Source: an uncultured SAR202 cluster bacterium
GTDB lineage: Bacteria > Chloroflexota > Dehalococcoidia > Lucifugimonadales > Lucifugimonadaceae
Assembly (NCBI GenBank): GCA_902620405.1
Contig: CACNIC010000003.1
Coordinates: 43,471 to 107,470 of the forward strand
Direction of reading: 5' to 3'
DNA: 64,000 bases
Shown: piece after piece, positions 28,103 through 37,692 of the stretch
Position numbering within the stretch: position 1 is the stretch's first letter
Layout of the letters: each line of letters begins with the position of its first letter
The notes under the pieces: generated by a model
What the model was told of the DNA's origin: nothing
Seen by the model: the letters and a program-made list of their open reading frames with translations, nothing else
Databases searched by the model: none
Made by a program: the position numbers and the translations under genes

Positions 28103-30022
28103 ATGACAACATTAAATGAATCAAATACAAAACTTATAACTAAAGTTAAAGAATATTTATCCGATGAAGATGTAAAGAAAATAAATGAGGCTTACAAATT
28201 TGCTGAAAAATGTCATAGTGGCCAACTGAGAAAAACTGGTGATCCTTATATAATTCATCCAGTTTTTACAGCAATTTATTTATCAAATATGAAAATGGAT
28301 TGGGAGACGATATCTGCAGCATTATTGCATGATGTAATTGAAGACTGCGGGGTAACTTTTAAAGAAATTGAGAAACTTTTTGGCAGGGATGTTGCTGGAT
28401 TAGTTGATGGAGTAACAAAATTACCTACATTAAAAATTAGCTCAAAAAAAACAAATTTATCTATAAATAATGAAATATCTAGGGCAGCCACTATTCGAAA
28501 GTTATTGATATCAACCTCTGAAGATGCAAGAGTAATTTTAATTAAATTAGCAGATAGATTGCATAATATGGAAACTTTACATGCCCTTGACGAAAATTCT
28601 ATATTAAGAATTTCTCAAGAAACTATGGAAATTTTTGCACCTCTCGCCCACCGTCTAGGAATATGGGACTTTAAATGGAAACTTGAAGATGAATCTTTTA
28701 AATATCTTTTTCCTAAATCATACAAGGAAATTGCAAATTTAATTTCAAGCAAAAGAAAAGAGAGAGAGAAATACGCAACAAGGGCAACAAGGATGCTTGA
28801 GGAGGCTTTAGCAAAATCATCCATTCAGTGTCTTGTTGAAGGGAGAGTCAAACATCTTTATAGTATTTTTAAAAAAATTGAAAAATACTCTAATTTAGGA
28901 AAAAGGTTTGATGAAATTCACGATCTTATAGCTTTGAGAATAGTTGTTAATACTAAGCAAGACTGTTACTTAGCTCTTGGTGTGCTTCATGAGCTTTGGA
29001 AGCCAATTCCTGGAGAATTTGATGATTATATTGCCAACCCTAAAGAGAGTATGTATCAATCAATACATTCAACAGTAATGTGTCTTGACAGTTATCCAGT
29101 TGAAATTCAAATACGAACTAAGGAGATGCATAATACTGCAGAGATGGGCATTGCTGCGCATTGGCAATATAAAGATGGAGTTGATGAAGATGGTGGGTAT
29201 TTGAATAAACTTAATTGGTTTAGGAATTTGATAGATTGGCAAATTGAGCTCCCAGAAGATGAGAACTATATAGATTCAGTTAAAACTGATTTATCAAAAG
29301 AAAGGATCTACTGCTACACTCCTGCAGGAGATATAAAATCAATACCTGAAGGTTCAACTCCTATTGATTTTGCATATGAAGTTCACACAGAATTAGGAAA
29401 TGAAGTAAATTCAGCATTAATTAATGGCCAAACTGTTCCATTAAATGCAACAATTTCTAATGGTGATTTAGTTGAGATAATTAAATCTAATTCATCACAA
29501 GGCCCTAAATTAGAATGGCTTAATACAGACTTAGGATTCGTAACAACTAGTAAGTCAAGATTTAAGATTAGGCAATGGTTTAGGAAAGAAGAGAAAAATT
29601 TGAGCATAGAGAGAGGAAAAGGTGTTGTTTTGAGCTTAGTAGATAAACTTAAAATTGATTTGCCACTAGAAGAAATTGCATCCAAACTTAAATATCAAAA
29701 CTTAGATGAATTGTTATTGCTTATTGGCTCTGGTTCATTAAATTCGCCGAAACTTGTTAAAAAGTTAACGACATTAATTAATTATGGTGGAAGAAAAAAT
29801 ATATCTTTAAAAATAAACTCAGATGACAGAGTGGGGCTAATTAGAGATGTTACTGAAATTATCTCTAAGGAAGGCTTAAATATTATTTCTATATCAACCA
29901 ATGATATTAATACTGGAAAAAGTATACTAATTGAAGTAGACTCTAACGGTTTAGAACAACAAAATAAAATTTACTCTATAATTGAAACTATAGACGGAGT
30001 AAACAGTATAGATACAATATAA
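28103..30022 (+). CDS. RelA/SpoT-family (p)ppGpp synthetase/hydrolase
   Basis: HD motif AALLHDVIEDCGV, synthetase DYIANPKESMYQSIHSTV, TGS domain CYTPAGDIKSIPEGSTPIDFAYEVH, C-terminal ACT. Confidence 0.96.
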   Translation: MTTLNESNTKLITKVKEYLSDEDVKKINEAYKFAEKCHSGQLRKTGDPYIIHPVFTAIYLSNMKMDWETISAALLHDVIEDCGVTFKEIEKLFGRDVAGLVDGVTKLPTLKISSKKTNLSINNEISRAATIRKLLISTSEDARVILIKLADRLHNMETLHALDENSILRISQETMEIFAPLAHRLGIWDFKWKLEDESFKYLFPKSYKEIANLISSKRKEREKYATRATRMLEEALAKSSIQCLVEGRVKHLYSIFKKIEKYSNLGKRFDEIHDLIALRIVVNTKQDCYLALGVLHELWKPIPGEFDDYIANPKESMYQSIHSTVMCLDSYPVEIQIRTKEMHNTAEMGIAAHWQYKDGVDEDGGYLNKLNWFRNLIDWQIELPEDENYIDSVKTDLSKERIYCYTPAGDIKSIPEGSTPIDFAYEVHTELGNEVNSALINGQTVPLNATISNGDLVEIIKSNSSQGPKLEWLNTDLGFVTTSKSRFKIRQWFRKEEKNLSIERGKGVVLSLVDKLKIDLPLEEIASKLKYQNLDELLLLIGSGSLNSPKLVKKLTTLINYGGRKNISLKINSDDRVGLIRDVTEIISKEGLNIISISTNDINTGKSILIEVDSNGLEQQNKIYSIIETIDGVNSIDTI

Positions 30023-30030
30023 AGGTAAAA

Positions 30031-30282
30031 ATGCCAAGCAAAAAAAGTCATAGGACATCTGTTAAAAATGCTGAATACAATAGGCCAATTGCATCAAGAG
30101 CGAAAACCCTATTAAAAAACTCAATGGAATTAATTGAAGAAAATAAAGATCAAGACAAAATTCAGAAGAGTTTTAAGGAAGCTATTTCAGCACTTGATAA
30201 GGCATCACAAAAAGGTGTCATGCACAAAAATAATGTTGCAAGAAAAAAGTCAAAACTATCGAAAAAATTAAATTCAAAATAG
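30031..30282 (+). CDS. rpsT: 30S ribosomal protein S20
   Basis: MPSKKSHRTSVKNAEYNRPIASRAKTLLKN...AISALDKASQKGVMHKNNVARKKSKLSKKL. Confidence 0.93.
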   Translation: MPSKKSHRTSVKNAEYNRPIASRAKTLLKNSMELIEENKDQDKIQKSFKEAISALDKASQKGVMHKNNVARKKSKLSKKLNSK

Positions 30283-30288
30283 GTGACA

Positions 30289-30307
30289 TTTAGTAATTGA
30301 CACTAAA
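30289..30307. promoter_or_regulatory. Candidate LexA autoregulatory operator (palindrome overlapping the -35)
   Basis: TTTAGT-AATTGAC-ACTAAA, inverted 6-bp arms. Confidence 0.4.
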
Positions 30308-30325
30308 ATTCATGTCTTTTAATCT
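30297..30325 (+). promoter_or_regulatory. sigma70-type promoter of lexA, predicted leaderless transcript
   Basis: TTGACA (30297-30302), 17-nt spacer, TAATCT (30320-30325), then 6 nt to ATG at 30332; no SD. Confidence 0.65.
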
Positions 30326-30331
30326 TCAATA

Positions 30332-30994
30332 ATGAGATTGAATCAAAAACTATCTGAAAAACAAGTTTTAATCATTGATTACATTGAAAATTATGTTTAT
30401 GAAAATGGCATATCTCCAACTATAGAAGATGTAAGAATTGGTTGTAAATTAAGTTCAAAATCTGTCGTATCATACAATTTAAATATACTTGAAGAAAATG
30501 GTTATTTAGACAGAAAAAGGGGGATGGCTAGAAGTATAACTAGCACCAAGGAGGTTGAAAAAAACAGTGATATTGTTAATGTTCCAATTGTAAGCAATAT
30601 TTCTGCGGGATCACCACTTGATTTATTTTCATCAGATGAAATATTTTTTAAACAAAGAAGTAATTTCGAATCAATAAGTTTATCTAAAAGTATGTTGAAA
30701 AATAACACCAATATAGTTGCATTAAAAATTTCTGGTGATTCAATGAAGGGTGATTTAATAATGGATGGAGATATAATAATTTTAGATTGCAATAATATTT
30801 CAACAAATGATATAAAAAGTGGTGATATTGTTGCTGCAAGAGTTAATGATGATTATGCAACATTAAAAAGAATGTTTATAAATAATAATAAAATTGAACT
30901 CAGGCCTTCAAATAAGCTATATTCTTCAATTTTTACTGATAAAAATAATGTAAAGATTGATGGAAAAGTTGTAGGATTAATTAGAAATTATTAA
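30332..30994 (+). CDS. lexA: LexA repressor
   Basis: N-terminal wHTH (GISPTIEDVRIGCKLSSKSVVSYNLNILEENGYL), Ala-Gly cleavage site ISAG, Ser SGDSMKGDLIMDGDIII, Lys TLKR. Confidence 0.95.
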   Translation: MRLNQKLSEKQVLIIDYIENYVYENGISPTIEDVRIGCKLSSKSVVSYNLNILEENGYLDRKRGMARSITSTKEVEKNSDIVNVPIVSNISAGSPLDLFSSDEIFFKQRSNFESISLSKSMLKNNTNIVALKISGDSMKGDLIMDGDIIILDCNNISTNDIKSGDIVAARVNDDYATLKRMFINNNKIELRPSNKLYSSIFTDKNNVKIDGKVVGLIRNY

Positions 30995-31008
30995 TTAGGA
31001 AAAATAAT

Positions 31009-31194
31009 ATGAATTTTTTAAGAGGTATAGGACCATTAGAGATTTTTTTAATATTTGTAATCATCATGGTTGTATTTGGTGTTGGCAAACTTCCTGAAGT
31101 AGGTGAAGGGTTAGGTAGAGGAATAAGGTTATTTAAAAACTCTTTAGCTGGAAAAGATGAAAAAGTAGAAAAAACTACAAAGAAGAAGAAATAA
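31009..31194 (+). CDS. tatA: Sec-independent translocase TatA-like
   Basis: GIGPLEIFLIFVIIMVVFGVGKLPEVGEGLGRGIRLFKNSLAG. Confidence 0.92.
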   Translation: MNFLRGIGPLEIFLIFVIIMVVFGVGKLPEVGEGLGRGIRLFKNSLAGKDEKVEKTTKKKK

Positions 31195-31195
31195 A

Positions 31196-31921
31196 CTATT
31201 TTCTTGTCCTTGATAACAATATACCTACTTCATACAATAGCATTATTGGCAAAGCCACTATAATTTGATTAATTGGGTCGAAGGTTGGAGTAATTATAGC
31301 ACCCAATATAAATGAAAAAATAATAAAGTATTTTCTAAATTTTGATAATTTTTTCGAATCAACAATTTTTATGAGTGCCAAAATATACATAATTATTGGC
31401 AATTGAAAACATACACCCATCCACATCATCAAATTTATTGTCAATTGAACTAATGAGCCAATTCTTATTAACGGCTCTGAAATGTCTCCACCAAAATAAA
31501 CAAGAAATTTTATAGCAGGTGGTAATAAAACAAAGAAACCAAATGCAGCACCAGCATAAAAAGAGATAATAGATCCAGGTAAAAGAATAATGATAAATTT
31601 TTTTTCGTTCCTTTTTAATCCTGGCAAAATAAATGCTAAAACCTGGTAACTAATTAAAGGGAAAGATATTAATAATCCAGAAAGCAATGAAACCTTCATA
31701 ACAACGCTCCAAAATTCAGTGATATTCGTAAAAACTGGAAGCCCCTGTGAAAGTTGATTAATTTCTGTCACAGGCTGAACCATTAAGCTTAAAATATTTC
31801 TATGAAAAATAAATCCAAATATAGTCGCAATTAGATAGAAAATTAAAGAAAAGATAATACGTTTTCTTAGTTCGCTAAAATGACTATTAATATTTTTTAC
31901 TTGAATTTTAGAACCTGTCAT
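31196..31921 (-). CDS. tatC: Sec-independent translocase TatC (start set at MTGSKIQ)
   Basis: HFSELRKRIIFSLIFYL, FWSVVMKVSLLSGLLISFPLISYQVLAFILPGLKRNEKK. Confidence 0.95.
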   Translation of the reverse strand: MTGSKIQVKNINSHFSELRKRIIFSLIFYLIATIFGFIFHRNILSLMVQPVTEINQLSQGLPVFTNITEFWSVVMKVSLLSGLLISFPLISYQVLAFILPGLKRNEKKFIIILLPGSIISFYAGAAFGFFVLLPPAIKFLVYFGGDISEPLIRIGSLVQLTINLMMWMGVCFQLPIIMYILALIKIVDSKKLSKFRKYFIIFSFILGAIITPTFDPINQIIVALPIMLLYEVGILLSRTRK

Positions 31922-31925
31922 TAAC

Positions 31926-32108
31926 TTATTTCTTATCTTCATCATTGTCATCAATAAGTTCTTTAAGCTCATCTTTCTGAGAGTTAAATTGCTTAATTAA
32001 TTTTGCAAAATCCTTTGAAAACTTATTAATTTTTTTTGGACCTAAAATTATAAATGCAACTAAAAAAATTACTAATAATTCAAATGTTCCTATTCCTAAA
32101 ATATTCAA
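31926..32108 (-). CDS. TatA/TatB-like protein
   Basis: MNILGIGTFELLVIFLVAFIILGPKKINKFSKDFAKLIKQFN; directly upstream of tatC. Confidence 0.88.
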   Translation of the reverse strand: MNILGIGTFELLVIFLVAFIILGPKKINKFSKDFAKLIKQFNSQKDELKELIDDNDEDKK

Positions 32109-33304
32109 TTTTTTACCCTTTTTAAATTAACAATACATTCTACATGCTTTGTTTGCGGAAACATATCTAATGGTATTATTTTATCTATTTCATAACTTGT
32201 TCCCAAAATTCTAATATCTTTTTTTAAGCTACTTACATTACAAGAAACGTAAATAATTTGGCTTGGAGATAAATTTAAAACCCAATTTAAAGCATTAAAA
32301 TGAACACCTTTTCTAGAAGGATCAAGTATAACTATGTCAATATTTTCTTTAAATTTATATTCTTTAAGGTTTTCAACTTCATTTTGAATCAATTCTACAT
32401 TTTTTGAATTATCTAAATTAATTTTTGCATCTTCCACAGATGAATAAGAGGATTCTATTGCATATATTTTTTTTACTTTCTCAGAAAGAAGTAATGAAAA
32501 TGTACCTACTCCTGAAAATGCATCAAGAATAATTTCATTTCCATGTAAAGAACAAATTTCAGCTATAATTTCACCCATCTTTTCGGCCTGTTCAACATTA
32601 ACTTGAAAAAAAGATGGTGAAGAAATTTGTATTTTTTTATTCTTAAATTTTTCATAATAATTTTTTTGTCCAGTAATTATATTTAAATCATTAAATTTTG
32701 GTTGAATTAAAAATGAATCACCTTTTACAGATACTCTAACAGAGTATTGAGACATTCCTTCTAAATGACCTTTCAATTGCCTTTTCTTGTCATTTATTTT
32801 TTGGTTCATAATTTCACATTTTTCTATATTTACAAGTTTTTTAGTCCATCGATTTATAAATCCTGAGTTACCAAGATACTTTTTACTTTTAGATACTGAA
32901 AATCTAGCGTGATTTCTATAATTAAATTGCTTATCACTAGGAAGAACATTATGAATTTTTTTTAATATATTTTCTTCTATTTCTTCAAGCTCTTTTACAA
33001 CAAACTGTTTTTTTATTTCTAATTGTTTTTCATAACTAATATGTTGCAATTGGCAGCCAGAACATTCTAAAAAATATATACACTTATTTTTAATTCTATA
33101 ACTTGAATGTTTAACTATATTTACAACATTACAAATTAAGTCAATATCTTTGCCAATAACTTCAACATCAACAATCTCTTCTTCAATTCCACCAAAAACT
33201 CGTAATTTATTACCAAGATATTCTGCTTCACAAGAACCATCTTGCAAGAAATGCTTTAAATATAAATTTTTAATAATTAAATTATTTTTAAAGTTAGTCA
33301 TCAT
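32105..33304 (-). CDS. TrmA/RlmD-family RNA (uracil-5-)-methyltransferase
   Basis: N-terminal TRAM-like, CSGCQLQHISYEKQLEIK, QVNVEQAEKM, LDAFSGVGTFSLLLSEKVKKIYAIE, VILDPSRKG, IIYVSCNVSSLKKDI. Confidence 0.92.
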   Translation of the reverse strand: MMTNFKNNLIIKNLYLKHFLQDGSCEAEYLGNKLRVFGGIEEEIVDVEVIGKDIDLICNVVNIVKHSSYRIKNKCIYFLECSGCQLQHISYEKQLEIKKQFVVKELEEIEENILKKIHNVLPSDKQFNYRNHARFSVSKSKKYLGNSGFINRWTKKLVNIEKCEIMNQKINDKKRQLKGHLEGMSQYSVRVSVKGDSFLIQPKFNDLNIITGQKNYYEKFKNKKIQISSPSFFQVNVEQAEKMGEIIAEICSLHGNEIILDAFSGVGTFSLLLSEKVKKIYAIESSYSSVEDAKINLDNSKNVELIQNEVENLKEYKFKENIDIVILDPSRKGVHFNALNWVLNLSPSQIIYVSCNVSSLKKDIRILGTSYEIDKIIPLDMFPQTKHVECIVNLKRVKN

Positions 33305-33374
33305 AATTTTGTATAAATATCTTTATAAATATTAATGTATTAATGTTAGAATATTAATAAATTAGTTATTTATT

Positions 33375-34244
33375 ATGGTTCAATCAAAGAGAAGACTCCC
33401 TGAATGGTTTAAAGTTCAGGCACCAACATCAAACAATTTTAATTCATTAAAGGGAAAATTATCTTCAGCCAAACTTAATACGGTCTGTGAGGAAGCTGCG
33501 TGCCCTAATATTGGAGAATGCTGGGATAGAGGCACAGCTACATTCATGATTCTTGGTGATATTTGTACTCGAGCTTGTAGATATTGCAATGTTAAAACAG
33601 GTAGGCCATCTCAAATAGATATTTTTGAACCATCCAGAGTAGCCAATACTGTTAAACAAATGGGGCTGTCATATTCCGTTGTAACTTCTGTTGATAGAGA
33701 TGATTTAGTAGATGGAGGTGCAGGTGCATTTGCAATGACAATAAAACAAATCAAAAAATTTAATCCAGACTGTAAAGTTGAAGTGTTGATACCTGACTTT
33801 AATGGAAATAGAAGTTCTCTTGAAACAGTAATTAAAGCTTTGCCAGATGTACTAAATCATAATATTGAAACTTGCAGAAGAGTTTTTAGGGTTGTAAGGC
33901 CTAAGGGTGATTACGATCAATCATTAGAACTTCTAAGAAGAGTTAAAGAACTTAACCCAAATATACCAACAAAATCTGGAATGATGGTTGGGTTGGGAGA
34001 GACAGAAGATGAAATAATTGAAACTATGAATGACTTAAGGAAAGTTAATTGCGACCTACTTACCATAGGTCAGTACCTTAGACCTTCAAAAAAACATCAT
34101 GAAATTGACAAGTTTTATCACCCAAAGGAATTTACAAAATTTGAACATATAGGTATGGAGTTAGGGTTTAAGCATGTTGCAGCCGGCCCACTAGTTAGAA
34201 GTTCTTATCATGCAGATGAACAGCATAAAGCTTCAAAAAAATAA
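33375..34244 (+). CDS. lipA: Lipoyl synthase
   Basis: CEEAACPNIGECWDRGTATFMILGDICTRACRYCNVKTGRP, GLGETEDEI, GQYLRPSKKHHEIDKFYHP. Confidence 0.98.
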   Translation: MVQSKRRLPEWFKVQAPTSNNFNSLKGKLSSAKLNTVCEEAACPNIGECWDRGTATFMILGDICTRACRYCNVKTGRPSQIDIFEPSRVANTVKQMGLSYSVVTSVDRDDLVDGGAGAFAMTIKQIKKFNPDCKVEVLIPDFNGNRSSLETVIKALPDVLNHNIETCRRVFRVVRPKGDYDQSLELLRRVKELNPNIPTKSGMMVGLGETEDEIIETMNDLRKVNCDLLTIGQYLRPSKKHHEIDKFYHPKEFTKFEHIGMELGFKHVAAGPLVRSSYHADEQHKASKK

Positions 34245-35068
34245 TGAATCCTCTTTATATAGTCCCTACTCCTATAGGTAATTTGGATGATATAACAATT
34301 AGAGCATTAAACATTTTAAAAAATAGTGATTTAATTTTGTGCGAAGATACTCGAAGAACTGCAAAGCTTCTCAACCATTTTTCGATTAAAAAAAAATTAA
34401 TAAGTTTTTATAAAGATAATGAATTATCAATGATTGATAAAATTTTAGATCTATTAAAATCAAACGTTATTTCATTGGTTTCTGACGCAGGTACTCCTGC
34501 AATCTCTGATCCAGGCTCAAAATTAATTAAAAAATTAAATTCAAAAGGAATTCAAGTTATTCCTTTGCCTGGGCCATCATCAATAACCACAGCATTTTCT
34601 GCATCTGGGCTTGATGGCGAATTTATATTTGTTGGATTTTTACCAAAAAATATTAAAAGTTTAATTAAGAATTTAACAAATCTTTCTCAAATAAATAAAA
34701 ATATTATTCTTTTTGAATCACCAAAAAGAATTATTCGCTTAATAGATGAGTCCAGGAAAATTTTTCAAAATTCAAATCTAATTATTTTTAAAGAATTAAC
34801 CAAATTAAATGAGAAAATTATATATCTAAAACCTGAAGATTCTTTGCCTGAAATAGACTTAGCAAGGGGTGAGTACATACTAATAATTGAAAATAATAAA
34901 CTGAATAAAAATGCCGAAGACTATACTGAAAAAGATATTGCATCAAAATTGAATGAGTTATTAAATTTAAATTTTTCAGGAAAAGATGCTATTAAAATTG
35001 CATCAAATTATTTAGGTATTAACCAAAAAAAAATATACAATATATATTTAAAAAATTTTAATAAATAA
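34244..35068 (+). CDS. rsmI: 16S rRNA (cytidine1402-2'-O)-methyltransferase
   Basis: LYIVPTPIGNLDDITIRAL, LCEDTRRTAKLLNHF, LVSDAGTPAISDPG, FESPKRI. Confidence 0.97.
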   Translation: MNPLYIVPTPIGNLDDITIRALNILKNSDLILCEDTRRTAKLLNHFSIKKKLISFYKDNELSMIDKILDLLKSNVISLVSDAGTPAISDPGSKLIKKLNSKGIQVIPLPGPSSITTAFSASGLDGEFIFVGFLPKNIKSLIKNLTNLSQINKNIILFESPKRIIRLIDESRKIFQNSNLIIFKELTKLNEKIIYLKPEDSLPEIDLARGEYILIIENNKLNKNAEDYTEKDIASKLNELLNLNFSGKDAIKIASNYLGINQKKIYNIYLKNFNK

Positions 35069-35073
35069 AGAGC

Positions 35074-36720
35074 TTGAAAAATAAACCTGAAAATATATTA
35101 GTATGCGTTGCTTGGCCTTATGTTAATGGAGAACCTCATTTAGGACATATTGCTGGGAATAATTTGCCAGCTGACATATTTGCCAGATACCACCGAATGG
35201 TAGGGAATAATGTATTAATGGTTTCTGGTAGCGATCAACATGGAACACCAGTAACAATTAGGGCTAAGGAAGAAAATACAACACCTAAAGAAATTTCTGA
35301 GAAATATCATAATATTTGGAGTGAAACATTTAAAGATTTAGATTTCTCTTTTGATCTTTACACAAAAACTGGAACAGAAAATCACAAGGAAGTTGTTCAA
35401 AAATTATTTAATTTATTAAACGAAAAAGGATACTTGCAAGAAAAAGTTTCAAAGCAACCATATTCAGAAGAATCTGAAATGTTTTTGTCAGATAGATATA
35501 TTGAAGGAGACTGTCCACATTGTCCATCACGGACTAAGGGTGATCAGTGTGACAATTGTGGTAAAGATTTTGAGCCTATTGATTTAAAAAATTTAATTTC
35601 AACTATCGATAATAGCAAAGTTACTTTCAAAGAAACTAATCATATATATCTAAAACTGCCTGAATTTCAAGAAGGCCTAAATAAATGGATAAAATCTAAA
35701 TCATATTGGAAGCCTGGGGTGAAAAATCAAAGTTTAGGATTTTTATCCAAAGGTTTAATAGATAGGGCTATTACAAGAGATATCGATTGGGGAGTTGAAG
35801 TCCCAATTAAAAATTATGAAAAAAAGAGAATCTATGTTTGGTTTGAAGCTGTAATTGGTTATTTATCAGCATCTATTGAATGGGCTGAAAGTGATAAAAA
35901 TATCTCAAATAATAAAGATATCTGGAAAGAATGGTGGCAAAATCCTGAGTCAAAACATTTTTACTTTCAAGGCAAGGACAATATTCCATTCCATACAATA
36001 ATTCTTCCTGCTATTTTAATGGGTTCTGGTGATTACAACCTGCCTTATGATGTAGTGGCAAATGAATATTTAAATTTTTCAGGAAAACAGTTTTCAAAAT
36101 CTAAGAATTGGGCTGTTTGGGTATCTGATTTTTTAAAAGAATACGACTCAGAAGCATTAAGGTATTACTTAACATCTATTATGCCTGAAAGTTCAGATTC
36201 GGATTTTACATGGGATTCATTTTTTGAATCAAATAACAATGAGTTAGTTGCCACATTTGGTAATCTGGTAAATAGAATACAATCTCTTATAAAAAATAAT
36301 TTTGATAATGTGGTTCCCAATTTTAAAAAAATTGATGATAAAGACAATGAGATGATTTCTGAAATTAAACGTTCTTACGAATCCACTGGTAAATTCTTAG
36401 AAAAAAGGCAATTCAGAAATAGTTTGAAAGAGATAATGAATTTGGCCAAGCTTGGAAATAGATATATTGACCAGAAAGAACCTTGGGCAACAATTAAATC
36501 AGATAAACAAATTGCAGCAAATACTTTATGGGTCGGGGCAAATTTAATTTCAAACTTAGGCGTACTAATTTCACCTTTTCTGCCAAAAACTTCATTAAAA
36601 ATATCCTCTATGTTTAATTTTGGAAATGTTATTCCTGAATGGAAATATAGAGAAGCTAAATCTGGAATTAAAATAGACAACATAAGTCCATTATTTAAAA
36701 AAATTGAAATAGAAAAATAG
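35074..36720 (+). CDS. metG: Methionyl-tRNA synthetase
   Basis: VCVAWPYVNGEPHLGHIAGNNLPADIFARY, zinc motif CPHCPSRTKGDQCDNCGK, FSKSKNWAVW. Confidence 0.98.
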   Translation: MKNKPENILVCVAWPYVNGEPHLGHIAGNNLPADIFARYHRMVGNNVLMVSGSDQHGTPVTIRAKEENTTPKEISEKYHNIWSETFKDLDFSFDLYTKTGTENHKEVVQKLFNLLNEKGYLQEKVSKQPYSEESEMFLSDRYIEGDCPHCPSRTKGDQCDNCGKDFEPIDLKNLISTIDNSKVTFKETNHIYLKLPEFQEGLNKWIKSKSYWKPGVKNQSLGFLSKGLIDRAITRDIDWGVEVPIKNYEKKRIYVWFEAVIGYLSASIEWAESDKNISNNKDIWKEWWQNPESKHFYFQGKDNIPFHTIILPAILMGSGDYNLPYDVVANEYLNFSGKQFSKSKNWAVWVSDFLKEYDSEALRYYLTSIMPESSDSDFTWDSFFESNNNELVATFGNLVNRIQSLIKNNFDNVVPNFKKIDDKDNEMISEIKRSYESTGKFLEKRQFRNSLKEIMNLAKLGNRYIDQKEPWATIKSDKQIAANTLWVGANLISNLGVLISPFLPKTSLKISSMFNFGNVIPEWKYREAKSGIKIDNISPLFKKIEIEK

Positions 36721-36722
36721 TA

Positions 36723-37688
36723 ATGTCTTCATTTAACGAAATAATCGAATACGTAAAAGACGACTTAATTATTGTAAAAAAGAATATCGAAGAGTTGTCA
36801 GGAAAAGAGTCAGGATATTCTGAAGAAATATCGAAGAGATTATCTTACGTTCTTTCTTCTCCAGGAAAACAGCTAAGGCCAGTAATAACTTTACTTTGCT
36901 CAAATTTATTAAATAATTATGACAGAAATAATTCATTAAGAATGGCTACAGCAGTTGAACTTCTTCACATAGCTACCTTAATTCATGATGATACTGTTGA
37001 TAAAGCAGATGTTAGAAGAGGGAAAGCTACAGCAAGCAATCTATGGGGAGGTAACATTGCCGTTTTACTTGGTGATTATGTTTTTGCTACTTCTGCAATA
37101 TTTGTTTGTGATACTGGAAATATTTTATTAGTAAAAAGGTTTGCAGAAACAATAGTTGAACTTTCCAAAGGAGAATTATTTGAAAATATTGAGTCTAATA
37201 ATTTTAGCTTAACTAAAGAAAAGTATTTTGAAAAAACTTATCTAAAAACTGCTTCGCTATTCAAAACTGCTTCATTTAGTGGATGCGTAATAGGTGGTGG
37301 AGATGAAAACAATATTAAAGATATTTCTGAATTTGGTTATCATTTCGGAATGGCATACCAAATACAAGATGATATCCTTGATATAACTTCTTCAAAGAAT
37401 AAAGAGGGTAAACCAGTACTGAACGACTTATCAGAAGGAGTTATAACTTTACCCTTAATATTGTACTTAGAATCTCAAAAATACAATAAGGATATTATTA
37501 AAAATTTATCAAACAAAGAGAAAGATAATTTATTAAATGAAATAATAAAATCAAACTCAATTAAACAATCTAAAGACATAGTTAATGATCATTATGAAAA
37601 AGCACTTAATTCATTGTTAAACATTCCTAAATCAAATTACAGAAAAGCTTTAGAAACAATAATTGCAATTTCAAGAAATAGAATCTAA
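36723..37688 (+). CDS. Polyprenyl synthetase family protein
   Basis: GKQLRPVITLL, LIHDDTVDKADVRRGKATASNLWG, YQIQDDILDIT. Confidence 0.95.
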   Translation: MSSFNEIIEYVKDDLIIVKKNIEELSGKESGYSEEISKRLSYVLSSPGKQLRPVITLLCSNLLNNYDRNNSLRMATAVELLHIATLIHDDTVDKADVRRGKATASNLWGGNIAVLLGDYVFATSAIFVCDTGNILLVKRFAETIVELSKGELFENIESNNFSLTKEKYFEKTYLKTASLFKTASFSGCVIGGGDENNIKDISEFGYHFGMAYQIQDDILDITSSKNKEGKPVLNDLSEGVITLPLILYLESQKYNKDIIKNLSNKEKDNLLNEIIKSNSIKQSKDIVNDHYEKALNSLLNIPKSNYRKALETIIAISRNRI

Positions 37689-37692
37689 TAAA

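Noticed and set aside
33305-33374. Repetitive AT-rich region (ATAAATATxTTTATAAATATTAATGTATTAATG) before lipA
   Set aside because: Low complexity and no clear repeat unit; consistent with an ordinary AT-rich divergent promoter.
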